A DNA stretch of 64,000 nt, from NCBI GenBank assembly GCA_015039465.1, contig MU130378.1, forward strand, positions 1,740,570 through 1,804,569. The letters are read 5' to 3'. Under the pieces are notes generated by a model. That model saw only the letters and a list, made by a program, of their open reading frames with translations. It searched no databases and was not told the origin of the DNA. Made by a program: the position numbers and the translations under genes. Below are positions 21,437-32,025 of the stretch, piece after piece (position 1 is the first letter of the stretch; each line of letters opens with the position of its first letter). This DNA is from Phlegmacium glaucopus (lineage: Eukaryota; Basidiomycota; Agaricomycetes; Agaricales; Cortinariaceae).

Positions 21437-23623
21437 CTAGTCTTCATCAATAGCAAGAGCACCAAACCTGCCTATACCAGCCGGTTTTCTACCTCCAGCA
21501 TCAAATTCCACATCCTCCTCTTCACTATCAAGCCCACTGTCTTCGCTTCCAGTGTTGTTATTATTTTCATCGCCATCCTCTTCCTCCTCCTCGCTCTCTT
21601 GTTCTGATCTGTCATCCACATCACTGCGCGGAATCCAGATACCCATTCCTAGCTCACTAGCAACAGAAGCAACTTCATCGAGTGTAGAATTTGGAGGCCA
21701 AAATGCCCAACCTATTCTACCTTCAGCAAGAGCACGAAGCACTAGGAAAAGGTCGTCATTAATGTCTTGAAGTATATACGCGGCTTACTAGAATTTCCGG
21801 CTCGATGAACATCCGGCCTTCCCGCCTTAGCAGTGACCCATCCCTTGGCATCCGCATACGCCGTGAGTATGTCCATGGCAGTCCAATTCAATCGGTCAGA
21901 AATTTTAACAAAGTCCTCTGGTTTCATGCCATCGCGCCACGTCCGCTTATCTTCAGCGAGAGGCTCTTTCGTCGCCGGATGTGCAAGGTTGAAAATCTGT
22001 TCCAGAGGTAGGAATTGAGCAGCAAAGTATACACATGAAGGTACGGCGGAGACACGAGAAATTGGTAAGATTCCTGATAGAACCTAAGTGGTGATAAGTG
22101 AGAAGGAGACCCCCGGATGTTTAGTTCTGTCTGACCTGCATTTCCATCGGCACATAGTTGGGCATGACTAGCCCAGGACAATCGACAAGTCGAACATCCG
22201 GCGTCCAATATAAGGTTTGAAAATGCTTTGTCTATGGAGAAATTGGTTGTGCGATAAATTGTAGTTAATTAGACAAATACCTTTCCAGGAGTTTTCGAAG
22301 CTCGGACCTTCCGAGTACCAAAAAGCGCGTTCAAGAGAGACGATTTCCCAACATTTGGTTGTCCTTTGACATGTTAGATTCCAAGAAGTGGACAAGTAGG
22401 GTTCTGCATACCTATCAAGCCAATTGTGAGGTATTCAGGTTCCTGGTGTTGATACTCAGAACTGTCAGACCGCTCATCGGGGCCCTGGTCATTAGGTGAT
22501 TCGCAACCTTTTGGTCGAGGCACAGCGGCGCCCCCTACGATAGTTCCCAGTTTCGATCCTCCTGCCTTCAAAACACCTTCCCAGTCGATGGCGCGTTTGA
22601 CCGTAGGGATCCAGGTTTTGAGCCTGTTCGGGTTGTTCTTCACTCTCTCTGGAGGTTCCAATAGCTCAGAATGAACCTCCTGGATAGCATGCACGAGTTT
22701 TGCTTTGAAATACTCAGGGATGCTGGGTTCGTATTGCTTGTGTCCCTGTTTATCCATGCCCTCTTCTTTCTCAATGTAGGATTCAACTTGAACCACATGT
22801 GTATTTGGGTAATTCTCGTGAATATACTTCGTCCAAGCCTCGACACGAGCTGATCCTGAAATGTCAACTTTGGTTAAAACAAGGATAACTTTACGATCGG
22901 CCAGATAAGCGGCGAGCGATGGTGGATAATGAAGCATTGGGCATCGAGAATCCAGTAGTAACAAGATGATCTGTGAGATCTCAGTGACTCGCCATCTGTG
23001 GATAGGAATGCTTTAGAGAAAAACATTGCCATGGGAATGTTTCTCCGAACATACAATTGTCGCCAGACTTCCAAGTTACGTTCAAAGTATGATGGTGAGC
23101 GAAGTTGTGCAGTGGCGATGGTGGTGTTGTCGCCTGGATTTTGCTCATTTTTATTTTGCCACTCTTCGAGAATCTGATCGGTTTGGGCAAGCCACTTTTT
23201 GAAAACACCTTCCTCGTTTCGTTCTACTTCAAGCTTAGACATGTCAAACCTCCATTTCGGCCGCTTGGGACATGTCAAGACTGTCGCAGTCTGAAGATCA
23301 GCTTCGATGTGAAAGGATTTGAAGATGGCCTTTTCAACAGGAATTGGGCGAGATAATGGAAGAGTTGATGCAAGCAGCTTTGTCTCTTCCAAGTATTTTG
23401 GTGGCAACTTGATGAATGCCGACTGAAGTTTCCTAGCTGATTCGATTACTGCTGCATTGTCTGACGAACCAATCTGATTCCCCGTTGGCCCTTTCTTTAG
23501 TTTGCGATGATGTGGATTCTTCTTTGGTTCTGGAGAAGGGACATCACCACGCTTTATTGCACGCTTAAGCTGTTGATCAGCTTTTTTTTGTCGAGTAGAC
23601 GTCGGCTTACGACGAGCAGGCAT
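21437..23623 (-). CDS. GNL1: Circularly permuted GTPase, GNL1/YlqF family
   Basis: The protein begins MPARRKPTSTRQKKADQQLK, a basic nucleolar-type N-terminus shared by GNL1 proteins. The G motifs are in permuted order: G4 as LVLTKVDISG, then G1 as GLIGQPNVGKSSLLNALFGT after splicing, then G3 as RLVDCPGLVMP. That order defines the YlqF/Lsg1/GNL1 class, which acts in ribosome assembly. The segment WRVTEISQIILLLLDSRCP matches the GNL1 region before G4. The C-terminal tail is very acidic (EQESEEEEEDGDENNNN). Several introns of normal size are needed; one restores RQLWRVTEIS, another joins GLIG to QPNVGKSS. Lsg1 is the nearest alternative, but its N-terminus differs. Head-to-head with the methyltransferase gene (111 bp). 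Confidence 0.85.
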
Positions 23624-23734
23624 GAGAATTCTAAGTATAGAGTCGGACCTGTCATAAGTTTCGAAAACGGCATCTCGGCCGGAACAGTATACTGCATTAG
23701 CCCTAGTAAGTATATCGATTCAACTCCTTCCGCT

Positions 23735-25826
23735 ATGAATGACTCCGGGAAGAGACCCTTTCACAGATACAAAGAATTTCAATATAAGCATGGACAACGA
23801 CTGCACCCTTATGATAACGACAAGGCACCTTATCCTCTCAGCTATGATAAATATATCCTGGAACTGTTAGTCTTACATCTCTTTCAAGGCACACCTCTGA
23901 TTCGAGAGGATAGCGAATCGTTAGACAATCGATTAGCCCAGTACTTGCGCGGTTCAGTGTCTTTTGTCACTTTTGAAGAGAGGCCAAAACGTGCACTGGA
24001 TCTAGGGTGTGGGGTATGTGATAAATGTTGCACTCAGTTTTGGGATGTATTGACGAATTTGTTAAGACTGGCATCTGGGTAATTGACGCTGCGAAGGAAT
24101 GGACAGACTGCGAGCTAGCGAGCGTGTTTTCAACTCTCATGAGTATTGAAACTGACTGCATACTTAGATCGGATTTGATCTGGTGGATATCCAAATATCT
24201 CAGGAGCTTTTACCTCCATCAATAGCACACAGAATTCAATGGCGGCACGGGAATTTGTGCGATAGGTCTTCGTTGTTTCACAAAAATATGTCATTAACTT
24301 AGAGATTCCAGTTTGACGACTAGACTTCCCTTCGATGACGATGAATTTGATCATGTCCACATTCAATCAATTGCGAAAGGTGTACCAGAAAACAAGGTTG
24401 ACCCCATTTTTGACTGTCCTGCTCTTCTTACTTAGTCTGTAATAGTGGGGCGTTTTGTTTGAAGTGAGCTAGCCAGTTTCCTTTCCTTCTGGACACCATT
24501 TAAATCATTTCGATAGGAAGTAAGCAGAGTTCTACGACCTGGAGGTTCTGTCGAAGTAATAGAAGATGGTACGTGATGCTTCATGATATTTTTATTTCAT
24601 TGCCAATCTTACTGGTCGCAGATGCTGTCTTTCCCTGTCTTCCTCGCTGGTTTACTACTGCCCTTCGTTCTCCCCCTCCAAAAGCTCAAGCCGTTTATCT
24701 TCCTGACGGATCAAGAGCGCAAAATGATTCACACTTGTCGCCGTCCTCGTTGGATACACCCCCTCATGACCATGCTCTATTGGAGTCGCTCTATAAATCT
24801 GTGTTCGAACAACGCTTTATCAACTTAAAACCCTCAGGTAAAAAAAGTTGATCTTAGAATTAAATTGCATATTGAAATTTTTGTTGCAGCTGTCTTACCT
24901 AGTTATCTGACAACGTATTTCAGACATGTCATTTTGGGTCCGGTGGTGAACTTTCCTATGCCACCACTTGCTCCCTTGCGACCGTTACCTCCGGAAATCA
25001 CTACTTACATCGTAGAACCAGGTTCCGAACCGCAAGACGCACACCCATCAACGATTCAATTGCCACTCTACCAGCCGGCACACCGACCCTCCTCGTTGTC
25101 ATTCTCGTCTTCCATGTCATCAGCAACGAATATCACAAGCTCTAAAGCATCTGCGCTTGGTTCTCGGCCCCGTACTACGTCTGCTCCCCTTTCTTATAGA
25201 GGAGAAAATAAATTCTCAGCTTGTGGAAAGTTCCCCTTAACTGGAACTCCCTTGACCGACTGCACGACCGAATCTCGGGAGCTTTTTATACTGGACAAGT
25301 CAGCAACTGAAAGCGACGATAATGCGCCTCCTCAATCCTTAATTCCTGTGGAACGACTTGCATCTCTAAGCGAACGATCACTTGCCATGCATCTCTATCG
25401 ATCGTATCAGTCTGTGTTGGCCTGCGAAGAAGCGATGTGGGAAGAGCTCAAGGACAGAATACGGAATCGGAGGAATGAGCTCTTACGATTTGGTTGGGAC
25501 GATGATGAAGAATTGGAGGAACCTAAAAGCAGAACGAAGTTTGAACGACTGGTGGACCGCTACCGATCGTTAGTGCATCTTGCGCTTTGTTGGTAGTCTA
25601 TACACTAATGCCCACCCTCAGAGACATGAAAGCCCGTATATCGCTTTGGTGTTCGCTTGACAGCCTTGGATGGCCTTTACCTAGTCGAGAACCTCTGTCA
25701 AAGGCGGAGCTCATAGAAGAGATGCGGCTTCGCGAAGACATGATCGAGGCTCAGAAATATGCGACGGTTGAGGAATTGCAAATCCCTTGTCGTGCTGTAA
25801 GGGTGGTACTTGGTTATAAGATGTGA
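23735..25826 (+). CDS. SAM-dependent methyltransferase (class I, UbiE-like), with long internal insertion
   Basis: Exons joined over about 2.1 kb give a Rossmann methyltransferase. Motif I spliced across 24014-24066 reads ALDLGCG then TGIWVIDAAKEW. The acidic post-I motif is GFDLVDIQIS. RLPFDDDEFDHVHIQSIAKG and RVLRPGGSVEVIEDDAVFP follow as motifs II/III. The domain then runs into a proline- and serine-rich insertion (about residues 280-420, MPPLAPLRPLPPE onward) before a helical C-terminus (ERLASLSERSLAMHLYRSYQ, RYRSDMKARISLWCSL, ELIEEMRLREDM). About nine introns break it, many between conserved codons. The substrate is unknown; fungal relatives are annotated only as methyltransferases. ATG 23735 is used because the frame upstream is antisense to GNL1 and has no similarity. 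Confidence 0.78.
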
Positions 25827-25940
25827 CAATCATGGATGTATAAACCTCTCTTGTAACTTGTAATTTTGGTCACATAATTGTTTGTACTTTGTTTGGGCCC
25901 TTTTTTTTTTAATCGTCATGAACTATTGAGCGTCGTCCAG

Positions 25941-28900
25941 ATGGCCGCGTCCACTTCAAATTGTCCTCAGTCTGGCCGTCAGGCTAACCAAGACTCAAAG
26001 CAAAGATCCTCGAAGGGAAAGGACAAAGCAAAACCCCTCTCCACACCAAATCATCAACCGGTAGAGGCTAGTAGTTGGGAAGACGCTACACCATGGAACT
26101 GGACGTCTCTTACTGATCCATTCTCTGGTCGGGTTCCACCAGTTTTTACAAAAGACGGAAGGTAGGCAGGGCTTTTGAATTTCTGAATCAAGCTCAAGAA
26201 ATTTCTAGTCATTTTTTCTCTGCTGCGGGTTCCTCCGTGAAAATACATTCCACAACCACCGGGCTGGTCGTTTCAACTTTGACCCCTCCCTCGCCGACAA
26301 ATGGAAAACTCTACTCTGATATACTGACTTCTGTCATCATCAACCCACACAATGCTTTTCAGTTGCTTACGGCGTCATTAGATGGGAGAGTGATGATCTG
26401 GGACTTTGTCAATGCAATCCTTCTACAAACTGTTGACATTGGTCAACCGATTCATCATATGTGTGCACACGAACAGTTTAACGGATTTGTATTTGTAGCA
26501 GCATCACGACCGCAAAGTGGCAATGGTGAGTGAGATCGTCAAATCGCAGGTCGTGAGAGTCTCAAAATTTCATGATTTTTGAAGACGACAATGCTGTTAT
26601 CTTACAGGTGTTTTTAAAGGATGATCACAGAAGCCAACCTACCCGAATACAACCAGTTGGGAAGACTCGTTCTGTGACTGGTCTGGCTGTTTCTCCGAAT
26701 GGTGTTTGGCTCGTAGCTACCGCTGGACACAAAGTTCATATCGCAAAAACTTCATCACCTTCCACGGGTTTCACGAAATACGTTTCTCCAGAACGATTGA
26801 CATGTCTGGCGTTTCATCCTTTTGAAGAATATTTTGCTACCGGAGATGACAAAGGCTGTATTCGGCTATGGTATTGTCTGAACGACAATCTAGCTGTTAG
26901 TGCTCGGGGCGTCGAGAAGCGTACTCAGACAGCGTCTTTCCATTGGCACGCTCATGCAGTATCATCTGTTACTTTTACCCCGAATGGCGCCTATCTTTTG
27001 AGTGGTGGTGAGGAGGCGGTCCTCGTAATATGGCAATTACACACAGGAAAGAAGGAATTCGTTCCACGAGTGGGTGCCCCAATCAGCACCGTTTCCATCT
27101 CTAGATCTAGAATCAGTGAGGAAGAGTACCTACTGGGTCTTACAGATTCAACCTATACCTTTATTAGCTCAGCCAGCCTTAAAATCACAAGAAGTTACTC
27201 GCGAATCAAAATCGGTACGTGTCGTCATGGTCCAGGAGACAACTTGAATGCTCATTTCATCATAGATCCTGCAACACCGCAGGAATGGACATTGAATCTC
27301 AAATGTCCATCTGTTCCTCTGGCCGTTCAACCCCTTGTGTCCACACTTCTTCTACCTTCATCCCATCCATCCTCCCTCCAAGTGTACTCACCCCTCTCTG
27401 CAACATTCATCTGTGAATTGGAGGTCTCGCCCTCTAATAGAGTCTCCCGAAGAGACGACAAACCAATCATACCATCCCGTGTCGAAAAGGCTGTTGTTTC
27501 TGCGTCAGGCAAATGGATGGCGACGATAGACTCCCGAAATAGTGATGCTGTGTTTCGCGCAGAAGTTTACTTGAAATTTTGGTCTTGGTCTACTAAGGAA
27601 CGGAATTGGGTTTTAAACACACGTGTCGACCGGCCTCATGGAACGCATAAAGTTACATATTGCAGTTTTAGTCCTATCTCGGACGCAGGCGACCGTATGT
27701 ATCTAGTCACGACTGGAGATGATGCCTTTATCAAAGTATGGAGACGACATCAGAGGGGATCGGACTCTGAGAGCAGTATGTTCAGTGGTGGCTTCTAAAG
27801 TTCTTGCTTTGTCTTACTTTCATCTTTCTTCAGATGTCTGGGTATCTTCTTCAACCTTCGCCTTTCGCTCAGAGAGGCCAGGATCACTTTCATGGTCGCC
27901 TGATGCCTCCATTTTCGCTGTCGCTGTTGGACCTCACGTTGCAGTATATGACCCCATCGCAGGCTGCCTTCGTCAAACGCTGACATCTCCAGAGTGTCAA
28001 GCGACTGAACATGCCCACTTCGTTGGTGCAAGCGGTCGTCATTTTGTGACTGCTGGAGCAAAAACCATCGTCCTTTGGGACCTCATCAAAAGCCAAGGTA
28101 TGTTTCATCATACCCAAAATTTCCACCATGGCTAACTTTCAAAAGTTCTATGGCAAACTACTACATCGTTAGTGATCGATAGAATCATCGCACATCCGAG
28201 AGAAGACTCTTTCGCCGTATTCCATTGCTCCACGGTCAACCAGGAAAGACGCACTAAAGTGTCTATCTTCCGTGTCCCTTCGTGTCCGTCTGTGGCTTCG
28301 TTCTCGGTTCCGTTTGGCCTTCAAAATGTAATTTGGAACTCAATTGGGAAGGGTGTAGGATATAGCCTGGTTGGGATCACCCATGATTGGAGGGTAGTGG
28401 TGCTTGGCGATACACGGCTTCCCTTTAGAGACGACATTCTTACCCAAGGTCTCAATGTCGCTGATCATTCTAAAAAGCGAACGTTGTTCGAGGACATTTT
28501 CGGCAGTTCCGCTTTCTCTAACGCCGACTCTGAACCATTGCAGTCAGTTTCCTCCATGTCGTCACAAGTTCGAAAAGTAGAAGGCAATCGACATCATGAA
28601 TTGTTCGACAAACCAGCATATCTAATGCCTGCCATTGACACTCTGTTCGATCCACTCGTAACATCGTTGTTGAGTACTCGAGGTTCTGATGTTGACCCCA
28701 AAATACCGGAAGTGGACGAAGAAGACGAGGATGTTACAATGATAGATGACACGGTGAAACAGCCAGTTTTTGCTACCCGTCCAACGCGAATATCAAATCA
28801 GGGTGAAATGGAACTATTCACCCAGCTGTTCAGGACGACCTCTATATCAAGTACCCATCCTTTTTTGACTCAATACTTTAATTGTACTAAAAATTTTTTA

Positions 28901-29141
28901 TCACTTAGCAAACCCTCTGGTCCCTTCGAAGGCCAATGACAAAACGAATGGTGTGCACAGTCTCAAGCCTAATGGGACTTCATGGCATTCCATTGGGACT
29001 ACCGTTCCTACACCTAAACAAAGGCTACCAACCGAAGACATCAACCCACATGCTCTTGAGCCTTCTGTTTCACCTACCCAGATTTTTAAAGGAAAAAAGC
29101 GGAAAAAAGTATCTGTTGAAGCGGTGGTTAGTAATGATTGA
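25941..29141 (+). CDS. UTP17: U3 snoRNP WD-repeat protein UTP17/NAN1 (WDR75)
   Basis: This is a t-UTP subunit of the small-subunit processome, needed for pre-18S rRNA processing and linked to rDNA transcription. It is built of WD repeats: KLYSDILTSVIINPHNAFQL, ASLDGRVMIWDF, TGLAVSPNGVWLVATAGHKV, LAFHPFEEYFATGDDKGCIR, SSVTFTPNGAYLLSGGEEAV, TGDDAFIKVWRR and GSLSWSPDASIFAVAVGPHV. Two beta propellers are likely. The C-terminal third is acidic and Lys-rich, with EVDEEDEDVTMIDD and a basic end KGKKRKKVSVEAV that resembles a nucleolar signal. Several introns are present (for example near 26.16, 26.53, 27.78, 28.1, 28.9 kb). The ATG at 25941 is the first Met after a stop-rich leader and begins a low-complexity N-terminus before the first repeat. 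Confidence 0.85.
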
Positions 29142-29311
29142 TTTATATCCACATAATTGCTAGCTTTTGCCGGTGTTTAGGCACTCACTGCACTCACTAA
29201 TTTGCATGTTTCTACATATTTGAGTTATTCTCCTCTCCCGAACTGGTTATCTTTTAAGTCGAGCGAGGTTTACATTATAAATTGCTAATATTCCAAGGAA
29301 ATTAGTATTTT

Positions 29312-31276
29312 CTAATGAATATCTTCTCTACTTAGGTCCTCTTCCTCCACAGGCCTGTTACCCCAGGCCAGAACGCGAATTGTGCCTACGCTGCCCATAG
29401 CTGTTACGAGTTGTTGTTGTTGATATTGTCCCAACTGTTTGGCTACGTCGGCTGACAGATAGAGTTTTTGGAGGGGCGATCCAAGCTGTCTCCTAATGCG
29501 TGCCCACCTGGCGATCACATTTATCTGGACGCCGTCGACTTCAAAGAAAGCCAGTTTTGGACAGGGGATACATCCTGAGGGTTCCTGTGCTTCGGCAAGT
29601 GACCTCATGGTCGTACAATTATAAAGAAAAAGTTCGAGAAATTGAGGTCTGACGTTTCCGATACGGAAATATGTAAGAAGAGGCATTGAGTGTAACCATT
29701 TGATAACGCTAACCGACGATCGAGGACCAGGGACAAAGTCAATGCTGAATAGAGCTAGGATTTTAATTTTAGGCATGTTTGACCCCAGGAGGTCATATAA
29801 GCTCGAGTAGTCTTCTCCAACAAAGTTCATCAGCATAAGGTCCCGAACGTTCGGGGCGAATATCTGGCCACAAACATAAGTAGCGTAGCGGACACTGAAA
29901 TCTCCCAAGATGAGGATTCTGAGTGAGGGAATGTGAACAGGCTTCAACCCCCGGGTTTCTATTGTATCTGACCATGCAGGACCAGCTCCATCTAAAAATA
30001 ATTTGTGTAAGGCCGGCGAGCCACCAAGCAACGCACGAAATTGGCTGAGAGTAGGAGATCTATCCAGAGGTATTCGCCGTATGTCAAGAGTGGTGAGGTT
30101 GGTAAGGACAGAAGTCGTCCAGTCGATGTGTACGCCACTCAAGGTCAAATAATTGAAGGAGGGCACAGTAGCGCCACCGAAGAGAGGTATTGGGTTGAGG
30201 TAGTAACTAGGTTCGTAGCCGGTACCTATCTGTACATATGGCGATCCATTGCGAAACATCTCGAATCGTTCCAATATCATAGGGGTGCCTTTCTTTTGCA
30301 CGACACGGAAGGCATCGAGGACGACCAGAATAGGATCCCACTCCTGAAGAACTATAATGATGATACGGATGTTGGATATTTTGTCGATAAGCCTTTTGAG
30401 CAGGTTCTGCAATGCCGGAACTGATATGGGTTTTTCCTTCGTATCATTGATTCGCATGTCTAGGGGAGCGTCGGCACTTCTTTCAAGCCAGGTGAGAGAC
30501 CTTTCAAAGTTGGGTAGGTCGTCGAACCAGATGGCATTCCATAGTATAGGATCCATTATGGCTATTTCTCGCCAATGTCGACAAACCCATGTCAACCACA
30601 GACGCCGTCGGATATCAAGTTCTGGGCTCTCCGGCGCTTCTGACCAAGCGACATAGCGGAAGATGTTGGTCAGAACTTCTGGTGGCAAATGATTGATCCT
30701 GAAGATGCGACCGAAGCGAACGCTGTACTCTACACGGGCCATGAATAAAGTTTGTTCAAGCAGTGGTGACCTTTTCGGGATCATTCGGCATTGCGTGGCC
30801 TCCAAATCACGGATTCTCTTCATCATAAAGTGGGTAATTTCTCGATAGTGTTGAATCTCAGTGGGCGATAGGACATGGGGTTCCCAATCTTTTGTATGAT
30901 GTTTCATAAAATTTCCTGCCCATGCCCCAATTGTTTGAACGGGGGCAGGCAAAGGCTGGGTGGTGGTGGGCTTGTGAGCTAAACCCCCTCCCCAGGATGG
31001 TGTCTGCTTTTGATCAGCTGGTGACTGCCAGTGTGTGATAGGATGGATCGTAGGCGCATGGAGAGAGGTAAACAAGGAAGGAATGTCCGACCCGGATATT
31101 GATGGTCTTGCATGACTTGACTTGATCGGCGCGTTGGCCGTCTCTCGAGACCGTGGCGGACCAGACTCAGCAGTAGGGGGACCCGATGACAATCGATTAA
31201 TTCCTTGTTTGAGGAACTCTGACAAGGCCAGAGCGCCTGGATGAGCAGTTTCGTTGGTAGAACTGCGTGAGGCCAT
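29312..31276 (-). CDS. F-box protein with LRR-like C-terminus
   Basis: A single open exon encodes 654 residues. The F-box is near residues 195-235: INHLPPEVLTNIFRYVAWSE then RRLWLTWVCRHWREIAIMDP. The N-terminal 190 residues are disordered Ser/Pro sequence followed by a short helix. The remainder is Leu-rich and irregular (PSFNYLTLSGVHID, LTNLTTLDIRRIPLD, SFRALLGGSPALHKLFLDGA style units). F-box proteins bind Skp1 and present substrates to SCF ubiquitin ligases. Mushrooms carry expanded families with this domain order, and most members have no known substrate. There is no intron, unlike nearly every neighbour, which fits expansion by duplication or retroposition but does not prove it. The 5' flank to 32 kb contains no further exon that I can connect. 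Confidence 0.85.
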   Translation of the reverse strand: MASRSSTNETAHPGALALSEFLKQGINRLSSGPPTAESGPPRSRETANAPIKSSHARPSISGSDIPSLFTSLHAPTIHPITHWQSPADQKQTPSWGGGLAHKPTTTQPLPAPVQTIGAWAGNFMKHHTKDWEPHVLSPTEIQHYREITHFMMKRIRDLEATQCRMIPKRSPLLEQTLFMARVEYSVRFGRIFRINHLPPEVLTNIFRYVAWSEAPESPELDIRRRLWLTWVCRHWREIAIMDPILWNAIWFDDLPNFERSLTWLERSADAPLDMRINDTKEKPISVPALQNLLKRLIDKISNIRIIIIVLQEWDPILVVLDAFRVVQKKGTPMILERFEMFRNGSPYVQIGTGYEPSYYLNPIPLFGGATVPSFNYLTLSGVHIDWTTSVLTNLTTLDIRRIPLDRSPTLSQFRALLGGSPALHKLFLDGAGPAWSDTIETRGLKPVHIPSLRILILGDFSVRYATYVCGQIFAPNVRDLMLMNFVGEDYSSLYDLLGSNMPKIKILALFSIDFVPGPRSSVSVIKWLHSMPLLTYFRIGNVRPQFLELFLYNCTTMRSLAEAQEPSGCIPCPKLAFFEVDGVQINVIARWARIRRQLGSPLQKLYLSADVAKQLGQYQQQQLVTAMGSVGTIRVLAWGNRPVEEEDLSREDIH

Positions 31277-32025
31277 CTATCTGCCATAAAGACATTAGGA
31301 AGGTGTTAGAGGTTTGCATTAGTTAGCAGTATGTTCTAACCTCGGGTTGTTCTGAACGAGGGACAAGCAACTGGGATATGGAGAGGTGAGGGAAAAAGAT
31401 AGAGGAACAATGGGGAGCTGAGCTAGAAACTGTGTGTCGCTATCGTCCTATTCCGGGTGTCAAAGCGTGCCATTTACCATATATAAATGCCCACCTTCAA
31501 GGCTGGACTTACAAGTGAATATTGCAAGGTAATCAAGAGACTGTAGCTTCAGTAGTCTGGATGTGGTTCCAGATGGATATTGGGATATATACTGGGGTGG
31601 AACGAGCAAGTGGTTTCTGGGGTAGGAGGATGGGGATTGACTTTTAGTGCGCACGGGGAGTATTTAAATGATCTGATCAATGTTTTCACCAAGAAGGAAC
31701 AAAGATGGGTTGGAAAGGAGATCTCCAGGGCTCTGTTAAACGTTTGGGTTCCATGGTTATAATTGAGGAATCCTGAAATCAAGACTGTGAAAGTAGTTCC
31801 GGCTTTTCGTGACAACGGGCAATTCCGAAAGACACACGCTTCCCTGTCAACAACAAGGTGGATGGTACTAATATAGGCACAAAGCAAGGGTATATCACTG
31901 GCACATTTAGATGACGGTTAAGCACGAGGTTCACATATACACCCCTTTACATAATCACATCAGTATACTACAAAATTACAAACATAGTAACATAACTAAT
32001 CTTTTACAATTTATCTTTCAATCAA
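31277..32025. other. Intergenic stretch, no gene recognised
   Basis: About 750 bp between the F-box start and the PB1 protein stop, both on the minus strand. It should carry the F-box promoter. Small open frames (31549-31887 and others) have no likeness. No repeats found. Confidence 0.5.

Noticed and set aside
1..29141. A functional cluster of ribosome or RNA processing genes (RRP1, POP3, GNL1, UTP17)
   Set aside because: The four are spread over 29 kb with unrelated genes between; this looks like coincidence.
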